Origin: an uncultured Lachnospiraceae bacterium
Lineage (GTDB): Bacteria > Bacillota > Clostridia > Lachnospirales > Lachnospiraceae
Direction of reading: 5' to 3'
DNA: 33,334 nucleotides
NCBI GenBank assembly: GCA_946538525.1
Contig: CAMNGU010000015.1
Location: 1 to 33,334 of the forward strand
In this document: piece after piece, positions 1 to 10,500 of the stretch
Numbering within the stretch: position 1 is the stretch's first letter
Layout of the letters: each line of letters begins with the position of its first letter
Position numbers and translations under genes: made by a program
The notes under the pieces: model-generated
Seen by the model: only the letters and a program-made list of their open reading frames with translations
What the model was told of the DNA's origin: nothing
Database searches by the model: none

Positions 1-53
1 CCCCGACCTTCTGGTCCGTAGCCAGACGCTCTATCCAGCTGAGCTAAGAACGC
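1..53 (-). tRNA. tRNA-Arg (anticodon ACG), 3' end cut off by the window edge
   Basis: Reverse complement GCGTTCTTAGCTCAGCTGGATAGAGCGTCTGGCTACGGACCAGAAGGTCGGGG: D-arm TAGCTCAGCTGGATAGAGC and anticodon arm TCTGG-CTACGGA-CCAGA with anticodon ACG. Confidence 0.93.
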
Positions 54-73
54 ATTTAAATGTACAGCGTGTG

Positions 74-865
74 TTATAATAACACTTCCACCCGCTCAAT
101 GTCAAGTATTAACTTAGGATTCTCTGCACATATGGTCAAACTATAGTCTCCATCATCAAGTCGAAGGGTGACAAAATGATATTCTTTCCCCTGTAAATCA
201 TACCCATTTCGGTCCCCATCCTTCACAGAAACTATCACTCCTTCACTGGTTTTGGAGCCCTCTTCATAGCACTTTGTCCTACTTCCCTCAAAGCTTCCCA
301 GAGATGTATTTATCCCGGTTCCTACACACTTAAGAAAAGCTTCCTTCACGGTCCACACATCCCTAAATCTGTATTGATTTATATTCAAATTGCCTAAGTT
401 CTTAGTAATATATTCCACTTCATCAGGAGCAAAAAACCTCTTTGTTACTTTGAAATCCTTGTCATCCTTATTCTCCACATCGATTCCTACCGGCGTTTCT
501 CCTATAACAACTGCCACATAATCTCCAGAATGAGAAATGTTATAATATATTTTATTATTATTTTTATTTAGTTTATCATGCACATAAAAATTTATGACAG
601 TTTCGTTTGCAGGATTCGTTTTTAGATTTTCTTCTGGATATAGCTCCCTAAAGTCCCATTTTACTTCACTTATATCTATATTCAGGTATCTGGAAATTGC
701 AATATCAAGAAGCCTGCCTGCCGCAATACTTTGGAGCCTTGAATCCTGCGGTTTTATCTTCTGTGCCTTTTCCTTACGCCATTCAGGGAGAAGTCCAAAT
801 ATTTTAGACTCCTCCCGAAGCATTATTTCTTTATCAATTTTATAAAGATAAACTTTTTCTTTCAT
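74..865 (-). CDS. 4'-phosphopantetheinyl transferase, Sfp/Gsp family
   Basis: Motifs GIDVENK and FRDVWTVKEAFLKCVGTGI match the PPTase magnesium/CoA-binding signatures; 263 aa. Confidence 0.88.
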   Translation of the reverse strand: MKEKVYLYKIDKEIMLREESKIFGLLPEWRKEKAQKIKPQDSRLQSIAAGRLLDIAISRYLNIDISEVKWDFRELYPEENLKTNPANETVINFYVHDKLNKNNNKIYYNISHSGDYVAVVIGETPVGIDVENKDDKDFKVTKRFFAPDEVEYITKNLGNLNINQYRFRDVWTVKEAFLKCVGTGINTSLGSFEGSRTKCYEEGSKTSEGVIVSVKDGDRNGYDLQGKEYHFVTLRLDDGDYSLTICAENPKLILDIERVEVLL

Positions 866-901
866 ATTATTCTTTTTACGATTATTTTTTTATATTATGA
901 T

Positions 902-932
902 GTGGGTGTCAAAAGTACCTTTTGACACCCAC
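902..932. repeat. Palindromic repeat, copy 1 (14-bp perfect stem, TAC loop)
   Basis: GTGGGTGTCAAAAG-TAC-CTTTTGACACCCAC; 34 bp around it recur identically near 33284-33317. Confidence 0.9.
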
Positions 933-955
933 TTAAGAATATTCGGTTAAGAATT

Positions 956-1714
956 TTACACAATCTTCATATCCACAATACTGCTGTACTGTTCTCCAGG
1001 ATACTTATCTGTGATTATAAATGTACCGCCAAAATCTGAAAATGTAACCGCTGACGACAGGCCAAACTTGTCATGATCTGCAAGAATGTACCTTTCCCCC
1101 ATCTGAGTATTTTCGATAGCCACTCTCTTGATAAGCGCTTCCCTTACATCCGGGGTAGTATAGCCCAGCTTCACATTCACTCCATTAGTACCAAAGAACC
1201 CCTTTGTAAAATGATACTTCTGAATGTGGAGAATTGCATCCGCCCCCACGATAGCCTCAGTATTTTCCTTAAGTTCTCCGCCGATTAAAAGGACCTTAAA
1301 TCCCTTTCGCACCAGGTCTTTCGCATGAGAAACCGCATTGGTCACATAAGTAGCCTTTCTCTCGGTAATAAACGCAACCATATACTGTGTGGTAGATCCT
1401 GAATCAATGAACACACAATCTCCCGGCATTATAAGGGACGCTGCATATTCAGCTATTCTTAGCTTCTCCTCCTGATTTACCGATTCTTTAGCGAGCATTG
1501 ACATTTCCACAGTAGAATATGTCTTATCCAGTTTCACTGCCCCACCGTGAACCTTAACCAGCCTTCCCTCTCGACTGAGAGCCTGAATATCTCTTCTTAT
1601 AGTCGATTCCGAAACTCCAAACTGCTTTGACAGCTCCTGAACAGTAACGGTCTTCTTATCATTTACTATATCAACTATTTGAGTTTTTCTTTCCTCTGTA
1701 AGCATTTCGTTCAC
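956..1714 (-). CDS. DeoR/GlpR family transcriptional regulator, probable regulator of the fructose genes
   Basis: N-terminal MLTEERKTQIVDIVNDKKTVTVQELSKQFGVSESTIRRDIQALSREGRLVKVHGGAV is the DeoR HTH; the C-terminal sugar-phosphate sensor domain follows; sits beside EIIC and fruK. Confidence 0.92.
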   Translation of the reverse strand: MNEMLTEERKTQIVDIVNDKKTVTVQELSKQFGVSESTIRRDIQALSREGRLVKVHGGAVKLDKTYSTVEMSMLAKESVNQEEKLRIAEYAASLIMPGDCVFIDSGSTTQYMVAFITERKATYVTNAVSHAKDLVRKGFKVLLIGGELKENTEAIVGADAILHIQKYHFTKGFFGTNGVNVKLGYTTPDVREALIKRVAIENTQMGERYILADHDKFGLSSAVTFSDFGGTFIITDKYPGEQYSSIVDMKIV

Positions 1715-1756
1715 CTAATTTCTTTGTTTTTTTATTTTTATATTTTTTTATTTTTC

Positions 1757-3376
1757 TTAATTTTCATATTTTTCATATTTTTCTAATTGATTTTTCTTGA
1801 GGAGTCCCAACATTACACAGGTAACAGCTGAGCCAACCAGCCAAGCCACAATAAACACTATTGGCTTTCCAGCTAAATTTACTACAAAAAGTCCGCCAAA
1901 TGGCACCGTCAGAGTACACTTAAACTGCGCCACTAAAAATCCAGCAACGCCTGCTCCCACCATGGTACAAGGAATCACTCTAAGAGGATCTGCTATAGCT
2001 ATTGGAGCCGCACCCTCTGTAATTCCCGAAATACCCATTAGGATGTTAGGAATTGCAGAACATCTTTCTTCCTTTGTGAATTTCTTTGAAAATATCAATG
2101 ATGCCAACGCAACACCAACCGGAGGAACCATAGATCCAACCATTATTGCTGCCATAGCAATGTAGAAGGCTTGAACAGTGGAATCATTTGTATCCACTCC
2201 CCCTGCACCATATACCGACGCCACCGTCAGCATTCTAATGCCGAAGGCATATGCAGCTTTATTAAATGGGCCATCTAGATCTACGGCTATCATAGCCCCA
2301 AGTATAAGTCCAAGAAACGCAACCATTCCAGAATCTGATAGGTTTGTCAACATACTTAACAATCCACCATTTATAAGGCCAATAACAGGATTAAAAATAA
2401 AGCACATAGTTAAGCCTACTAAAAGGCTTCCAACAATCGGATAGATAATCGTAGTTTTTATAGCTTCTGCTGAGTCAGGCATATCTTCGCACATTTTCTG
2501 AAGTCCTAGCGCTATAAATCCCGCAAGAAAACCTGCCACAATTCCGCCAATAACCCCTGATCCGGTATACCCACCATAAGGCTGTTCGAAAGCCCATTTT
2601 GAAAGTACATCACTAAAGCCATCTAAAGCCTTTCCATCTACAAATACGCCTTCAACAAATGAATAACCGGCCAGAGACGCATTTCCTAAAGAAGCAATCA
2701 CACCACCTATAAAACCAATCGCAAGTCCCGATTTTCCAGCAATAGCTTTAGCAATATACCCTGCAAGAACAGGTATCACCATTCCCATCGTCAGTTCGCC
2801 CAAATATTTCAGTATGGCCGCCAAAGGTGTCACACTTCCAAATCCGTTTTCTCCCACCGAACTGTATCCAGAAACGGTATCTATGATAAAAGCTAAGGCT
2901 ATAAGAATGCCACCACCAATCACAAATGGAAGAATATGAGACATGCCACAATTCAGCCAAGAATAAATCTTCTGAACCACCCCGTTTTTCTTCACAGGCT
3001 CAGCCGGTTTTACGACTTTTTCTTGAGGAGCATCCTTAGTTTCTTCAGCCGCTTTTTCCGTCTCTTTTGAAGTTTCTTGCGAAGTTTCTTTTAATTCTTC
3101 TTTAGACTCTTCAGCTTGATTTTCAGCCCCTGATTCAGCTTGATTTTCAGCCGCTTTACTCTCTTCTGTAGTTTCCTTAGCTTCTTCTGCAGTCTCTTCA
3201 GACTTTTCCAAAGTTTCTTCTTTCGCATCAGCCAGAAACTCATCAGCCTTACTTATTCCTTCGGCTATTTTCTTCTCCTCAGTTTCTGCATCCGCATTTT
3301 TTTCAAGGTTAACAATCTCTCCTTCACCATTCTCTTTTTTCAATTCGTCCTGCATTATATCCCCCTTTTCATACAT
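1757..3376 (-). CDS. PTS fructose-type EIIC permease with an acidic low-complexity N-terminal extension and no EIIA or EIIB domain
   Basis: AVDLDGPFNKAAYAFG and GISGITEGAAPIAIADPLRVIP match fructose EIIC signatures; multiple hydrophobic segments; residues 1 to about 127 are Glu/Lys/Ala-rich. Confidence 0.88.
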   Translation of the reverse strand: MYEKGDIMQDELKKENGEGEIVNLEKNADAETEEKKIAEGISKADEFLADAKEETLEKSEETAEEAKETTEESKAAENQAESGAENQAEESKEELKETSQETSKETEKAAEETKDAPQEKVVKPAEPVKKNGVVQKIYSWLNCGMSHILPFVIGGGILIALAFIIDTVSGYSSVGENGFGSVTPLAAILKYLGELTMGMVIPVLAGYIAKAIAGKSGLAIGFIGGVIASLGNASLAGYSFVEGVFVDGKALDGFSDVLSKWAFEQPYGGYTGSGVIGGIVAGFLAGFIALGLQKMCEDMPDSAEAIKTTIIYPIVGSLLVGLTMCFIFNPVIGLINGGLLSMLTNLSDSGMVAFLGLILGAMIAVDLDGPFNKAAYAFGIRMLTVASVYGAGGVDTNDSTVQAFYIAMAAIMVGSMVPPVGVALASLIFSKKFTKEERCSAIPNILMGISGITEGAAPIAIADPLRVIPCTMVGAGVAGFLVAQFKCTLTVPFGGLFVVNLAGKPIVFIVAWLVGSAVTCVMLGLLKKNQLEKYEKYEN

Positions 3377-3416
3377 TTATATAGCCAGTCTATCATCTCA
3401 ATACACTGCCAGTCAT

Positions 3417-4373
3417 TTAAGCAAATGAATTATATAGCTTTTCTACTTCCACCTTCGTTGCAAGAAATTCCGAATATGCGCTTGCCGAACCTGTACAAAG
3501 TCCCAGTTTAAACGCATGATATAATCTGCTGTCCGAAGAATCATTCTCCGGCTTTACTATATCCTCCGGCTTTAGATATCCGGCAATAAATCCAGCCACC
3601 ATGGAATCACCTGCTCCGACACCATTTATCAATTCACCTTTTGGAGCCTCCCTTATATACTCTTCTCCGTTAGAGCTTACAAATACCGCGCCATCTCCAG
3701 CAAGAGACACGATAACATTTTCCGCTCCCAGCTCTATCAGTTTCTTCGCATACGGCACAACGCTTTCTCTGGTTTCAAGGTCAACTCCAAACAATTCCCC
3801 CAGCTCATAATTATTTGGCTTAATGAGAAATGGTTTAAACTTCAGAACATTCATAAGAAGCTTTTTGGTTGCATCCACAACTATCCTGATGCCTTTTCCC
3901 TGAAGCCTTTCCATTATGTCGCTATACATAGTTTCAGGCATACTTGAAGGTATACTGCCAGCCAAAACCAGAGTATCACCTTCCTTCAGGTTATCCAGCT
4001 TCTCATATAGTTTTTCTATATCTTTTTCTGAGACCACCGGCCCCATACCATTTATCTCTGTGCCCTCAATAGATTTCAGCTTTACATTTATTCGGGAGCA
4101 GCCTTCACTTATTCTTATTTCTTCCGACCTGATACCGCTCTCCTGAACTCTTTTAGTTATCTCTTCACCAATAAAACCTGCAGAGTAATAGATAGCAGAA
4201 TTCTTAATGCCAAGATTATTCAAAACAATAGAAACATTTATGCCTTTACCTCCAGGCAGTGTTAGTTCCGATGTTGTCCTATTGGTTACTCCCAGCTTAA
4301 AGTCATCCACATCCACTATATAATCCAGTGAAGGGTTAAATGTTACAGTATAAACCACTTTTCTCCTCCCCAT
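3417..4373 (-). CDS. fruK: 1-phosphofructokinase (PfkB family)
   Basis: VYTVTFNPSLDYIVDVDDF, LPGGKGINVSIVLNNLG and NGVGAGDSMVAGFIAGY are FruK/PfkB signatures. Confidence 0.92.
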   Translation of the reverse strand: MGRRKVVYTVTFNPSLDYIVDVDDFKLGVTNRTTSELTLPGGKGINVSIVLNNLGIKNSAIYYSAGFIGEEITKRVQESGIRSEEIRISEGCSRINVKLKSIEGTEINGMGPVVSEKDIEKLYEKLDNLKEGDTLVLAGSIPSSMPETMYSDIMERLQGKGIRIVVDATKKLLMNVLKFKPFLIKPNNYELGELFGVDLETRESVVPYAKKLIELGAENVIVSLAGDGAVFVSSNGEEYIREAPKGELINGVGAGDSMVAGFIAGYLKPEDIVKPENDSSDSRLYHAFKLGLCTGSASAYSEFLATKVEVEKLYNSFA

Positions 4374-4484
4374 TCAAAAAACATCACTTTCAAGCATTTA
4401 ATATGCTGATATTTCGATTATATAAGCAGTTTCGTGCAAATTCAAGCATCGCATCAAAAAATAAGAGCATAAAATAAAATGTTC

Positions 4485-4539
4485 CAAAAAAAATATACGA
4501 GACCATCTGTCCCAAGTTTTTAGAACAAATGATCTCGTA
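4485..4539 (-). terminator. Rho-independent terminator after the giant adhesin gene
   Basis: Minus-strand TACGAGATCATTTGT...ACAGATGGTCTCGTA followed by ATATTTTTTTT. Confidence 0.85.
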
Positions 4540-4555
4540 CATTTTAAGTGTATAA

Positions 4556-7500
4556 TTATTTATCTAAGAATCTTTTTTTCTTAAGTCCAACAAATACTAT
4601 TCCTGCAAGTGACAGGGTCATAAGAACCACCATCAGTAACATGCATACTGTATCGCCAGTCTTTGCTGAACCTGTAGCTGTGTCATGAGAATCTTTACCA
4701 GTAGTTACATTTGGAGTATTTGGAGCTTCCTTCTTCTCCTTATCTAACATGGTTACATTCTTTACAGCTGTTGTGGAACCATCACTTCCAATAAGCTGTA
4801 CATTTCCATCATTATCCAGCTTGAACTTAATATCTCCTGCAAGCTCATAGCCTTCTGGAGCTTCCTTCTCATGTAATGTATATACAGTATTTCTATTAAG
4901 TCCATAAAGAACAACTTCTTTATCTGTTGAAGCAAACTCGAATACTGTATTGCCCTTATCATCCAAAATTGCAAGCTTAGCTCCTACTAATGGACCGCCC
5001 TTCTCAGCCGTTTTAAGTATACCAATCTTAGTCATGGTATTATCCATTTCAGCCTTTGCAAGGGTAATATAACTTCCACTATCAAGTCTTCTTATCTCAG
5101 ACTCTCTTGTGTAGTTGATGGTTGACATCAGTGTTCCATCACCATTATTGCTTACCTGAACAACTGCATATATAGGCTGAGCTGTATAAAGGATGTTGCT
5201 TATCTGGCTGCTCTTGTCTTCCTCAATCTTATAAATATGAGTTCCAACATTTCTCATAGTATACTTAATACTATTAAATACAGCCTTGCCATCTTTATTG
5301 CTCTTTACAGTTTCTATATCAACAAACATTCCAGTTGCCGGATTATATTCAGAAAGCTTAAATGTAAACATATCCGCTTTCATCTCAGTCTTAATAACTG
5401 AATCATTAATATTCAGAACCTTCTTATCAACCGAAAGTTCCACCTGTCCGATTGCACCATATAGATTGATATAGTCTACATCGAAGGTAGCATTTCCATC
5501 TTTAAATGTTGTTCCATTAGTTACATCCTGAACATTACCTTCCTGAAGGCTTACGATAAGTATTCCATCACGGCCATCTTCAACCTTTGTAGTAATGAAA
5601 TATTCCTTATCATCATATGTATATCCTGGACGCTTATCATCCTTCTCAGCAACTCTATAATGATGAATTCCGACTGAATTCAGATCATATTCTATAGCAG
5701 GAAGTGTGGCGGTTTCACCGACCTTAACCTTGCCATCCTGAACAAGTGTCTCAGAACCATCATCTGCTATCTCATAAACCTCAACGGTAAACTCATTTCC
5801 TACTGCTTCACCCGCTGTAGTTTTATCATCATAAGCCACATCATCATCGGTAATCGCACTCTTCTTTGCAGATATCTCCAGCTGTCCTTTTGCCTCATAA
5901 AGGTTTATGAAGTCAAAAATATCAGTCTGTTCTGAAGTAGTAATAGAAAGCTGTCCATTTCCTAAACTATCATCAACCATTGCAGTAAGAGTAATCTGGG
6001 CTGCATCGTAAGTCACTCCGCCACGCCTGCTTGCCTCATCCGGAATAACCTCTGAAGCCACATACTGATATAAGCCAAGATCATCCTGAGTACTATTCTT
6101 AACATACTGGATGGTATCAAAGGTAATATCACCGTTAATATCACTCTTTCCGTTAAACACTCTTCCAGTTTCTACAAATGAATTGCTATTATAATCATAT
6201 TTACTCTCAACAGCCTTGAAGGAGAATTCGCCATCATCAAGAGTTCTTCCATTAAGTGTCTTAGTTCCAGAAAGATCAAGACTTCCCGTAGCTTCATATT
6301 CATTTATAAATGTTGCAGCTCTATTTGTATCTACTGTATATGTAAGCCCTGTACCTGAAGCACTTGCTCCAGTAACTGCGAAGTCTATACTTCCATCTCC
6401 ATGATCCTTAGCTTCGATAGATAATTCTATCTCAGTATCATCATATGTATATCCTTCATAATAATTTGAAGCATCCGCTCCACTTGGAATTCTTTCTTTA
6501 AGTACATAGTTATGAATTCCAAGATTTGAATCAACACCTGTTGCTGAACCAGTTACCGAGAAGTCAATTGGTGTAAATACAACCTTTCCAGTAGCATCAT
6601 TTGAACCTGTTGAAATCGGAGTGGTTCCCAGCTTACCATCTTTATCCTTCTCAAATATATCAAAGATAAATGTCTTAGTAGTTCTGTCTGATATATCTCT
6701 ACCTAAAAGCTGTTTACTAGCCTCAAATGTAACTGAACCTGTTGCTGAATATAAGTTTATAAAGTCTATAGTATTTGCAGCCTTTCCATCCTTACCAGTA
6801 ACAGTCTTAGTGATGTCCAACTGTCCATTAGAGCCCTCAGCTACTTTTACTACTGCAGTATAGCTGCTTGTATCGTAAGTAACAGAAGGTACCGGATTCT
6901 GAGTTGGAATAAGCTCATGAATCTCATAAGTAAATTCTTTTCCTATATCCGCTTCTGTATAGTTCTGAGTAAGATAAGTAATCTCACCATTTGCATGAAC
7001 TACACCAATAGGAATCGTCTGAGCAGCTGACACATTTCCGCTTCTATCTTTTACAGTTCTTTCAGCCACTATACTAAATTCATTATCAGCAAGAGTTCTT
7101 CCCACAAGAGTTTTAGTTCCTGTAAATGAAACACTTCCTGTAGCTGAATAAAGGTTGATAAAGTTAAAATTATCCGAATCTAAATTTGCTGATACTGACA
7201 GCTGTCCGTTACCCTTATCAGAAACGGTCACATTTACATCATATACTGTAGGATCATATGTATATCCATTTAACTTATAACTTGAATCTACCCCTCTTGG
7301 AATAACTTCCTTAACTCTATAATAATGTGTTCCTATATCACTATAATGATATGTCAGAGTTGGGAACTTAATTGCAGCTGTTGCACTGGCCTTTTCAGGG
7401 TCAAGTGGATCAACTGTCATAGTACTTGCAGCATTAACACCGCATGTATAAACAATCGGCTGTCCACTGGCATCCTGTTTTACGCCCTGTCTTCTACTAT

Positions 7501-10500
7501 CTGAGTACTCAGTTACAGTATACTCGAACTGATCTTCCCCAATAGTATGATTATTTAAAGTCTTTTTACCGCCAAATGTTATATTACCTACTGCATCATA
7601 CTCATTAATAATATCTACTGAAGCTTCTGTACCAGTGCGTCCCTGGTCATCTGTCACTTCTGCAGAAAGAGTTCCATCACCATTATCTGTTACATCAACA
7701 ACAATATTCTTTGGATCAGTATCATATGTAATGCCATCCTTAGTCTTGTTATTTCCATTTACTCCTTCAGGAGTGTTCTCTGTTATCTGATAGTAATGTT
7801 TTCCAACATCACTGATCTCATAATCTATTTTACTAAAGTTGTATGAAGATTCATTTGTTCCATATGAGGAACCACTTATATCCTTAGTCCACTCTTTGCC
7901 AGCAATAGCTGTACTATAAGTATTATCGGTATACTCCTTCATTGTAAGGCTAAATGTGTTGGCAGGAATCTGTCTGTTATACTTTTTCTTTCCTCCAACA
8001 GTTGCACTTCCTTTAGCTTCATAAACATTTACCATAGCCACAGGATCAGCAGATGATACTCCATTTTTACTATACTCTATGCTATCTATCTGAAGCTGAT
8101 TCGAACCATCCTTCGAAGTCTTTACAGTAACATAGATGCTATTGGTATCATATTTGATTCCATCAGCAACATATCCCTTTCTAGAGCTATTATATGCCGC
8201 GCTATCCGGTCTAACCTCTTCTATAATGAAGTATGAAGTTCCTTCCTTAACAATCTTCTGAGTTGAGAATTTTACCTTCTCATCATTATCTGTAGACTTT
8301 GTTTCAACCAGTGTACGCTGTGAAGATGTAGCACTTTGATATGGAATACTTATAAGGTTAAATGTAAAGTCTCCAGGATTTACTGTCTTTCTAACCTTAT
8401 TATCGCCATCCCCATCGCCATCACTATCAGCACCTGATGCCTCAAAATATTCCTTGGCAGTTTCGAGATTTACTTCAACATAATTATCTGTATATGTATT
8501 TATAAGTTCAAACTCAATATCATTATCTACAGGGCTGCCACCATATGTTGTAGAAGTAGCATAAAAATTGAAAGAGTTATTATTTGTTATATAAGCACCA
8601 TTATTTGCTGTTAAGATATAAGCCTTTCCTGGTACATTTGCATTTGTCTCTTCAACTGTATAACGGTCACTGGAATAATGCAGTCCGTGCAGTTTAAATC
8701 CACCAGTTACATTTTCAATTCTAATATCTGAATATGCCTGAGAATCCAGTCTATATTTATCAACAACAGAATTATATACAACAGTTGCCAGAATCTGACT
8801 ATTCAGTTTAACTCGGAAAGTCATACCATCTGGTTTAAGGATTGTTTCTCCTGTATCTGATACTGCATTCTTTAGAATCTGAAGACTAACATTTGCCGAG
8901 TTCTCAAAATTCAGTACATCCTTACCTGATTCATCAATTGTTCCTGTAAATGAATTTTCCTCAGTTCTTGTCTTTGCATCATTTCCAACCATATCAACAA
9001 CTTCGCAAGAGGTTAGATAATCATTATCTTTAACCTCTGTAACCTTATAGGTTGAGTCTGTTGGAATGTTGGAGATTTCCATCTTCTCATCATGTTTCAG
9101 ATAGAATACTGTACCATTTGAATATGTTCCTGTTGTAACTGTTCCATTAGCTTCTGTCTTTGTGAATATAAGCTTTCTGGTTACCAGTTTACCAGTAGAA
9201 TCTGTGATAAGCGCCGCAAATGAGAAGGACTTATCATCATGATTATCATCCGCATTTGTAACCTGCTTACTGATTTCAAGTCTTCCACTCTTAAATTCAT
9301 TTGGAACTTTAACAGCAGATAATCTTCCTGTATCATCTATTACAAGATCTCCACTAACAGAACCTGTGGCAGATACAACTCTACCCTTATCCAGTGTAAG
9401 TGTGTAAACTTCCTTTGTATTCTTGTATCCCTCTGGAACTACAGTCTCCTTCATATAAAGAGTAGTAACATTGGTAGGAAGCTCTATATTTCTAAATAAA
9501 ATATTTCCGTCTAATACATTATCATAAGTTGCTGTACCATCGGCAGAAGTAGAAAGCTCATCCTTCGCACTGGCAAGCACCTTTGTACATGCAGAGTCTG
9601 AGTAAAGCGTAAATTCTGCCCCTGTAAGAAGAGAATCTGTAGCCTTATCTGTCTTATGAATATCTAAGCCAAACTTCTGGTTGGATATCTCTATAACAGG
9701 AATGCTCTGAGTATCATCCAGCTTATTCTTAAGCTTGATCAGTTTATAGGAATCAACTGGAACCTGCGCTGGAACTGAACTATCATCCGGATAAGTTCCC
9801 AGCTCTGAAACATAGTAGTAGATTGGTGTAGCATCCAGAACATATCCGTCAGTATTTTCAACCTCTACCAACTTGTAGTAAGTTTCATTTTCAACCTTTA
9901 AGATAGGCTGAGTATTAACTACTGAATTTGCAATAGAAGCAACGCCATTACTATCTGTTTTAATCTTCTCATAGTTTGGATCACCGGTTGTTACTAACTG
10001 CCAGTTACCACTTACAAGCTTATATAAGTCAAATGTTGCCTCAAGAGAATTACTTACTGCATATTTATCAAACTTATGAAGGTCTATCTGATATACATAA
10101 GCATTAGATCCTTCGCTATACTCATACTTTAGAGTCTTATCAAGGATCTTGTCCTCTTTAGCAGTACAGTCATCCATTTTAGCCACATTCGAATATGTAA
10201 CTAATGTATTTGATGCTCCATCTATTCTGGAAGAATAAACAATACGATATTTATATGATAAATCCTTTATAAGGATAGCCAGCTTAAGTTCATTTGTATC
10301 CGGATCTATACTATGCTGATATTCTTCATTAGTTAGCTCTACCGCATTTACAAAATTATCACCTTTGTATTTATATACTTTTAAGCTGTCAGGTATAAGT
10401 GTCTGATTGGAAGACAACTGGTCAGTAACATTTATGGTATCTCCTACTTTGTAATCTTCCGTTGTTGTTGTTTCATTATCAGTACCAGCATTTACTGTTA

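Noticed and set aside
74-865. PPTase next to tRNA-Arg considered as a sign of an integrated island or a secondary-metabolite cluster
   Set aside because: No integrase, no duplicated tRNA end and no PKS/NRPS or carrier protein in view; the tRNA continues outside the window, so nothing supports it here.
1715-1756. T/A homopolymer runs between the DeoR gene and EIIC considered as a slippery regulatory tract
   Set aside because: Ordinary AT-rich intergenic sequence in this genome; no hairpin or repeat structure.
5030-8500. Repeat array considered as a CRISPR or phase-variable DNA repeat
   Set aside because: Units are long (about 400-450 nt), divergent at DNA level and in frame; they are protein domains, not short direct repeats with spacers.
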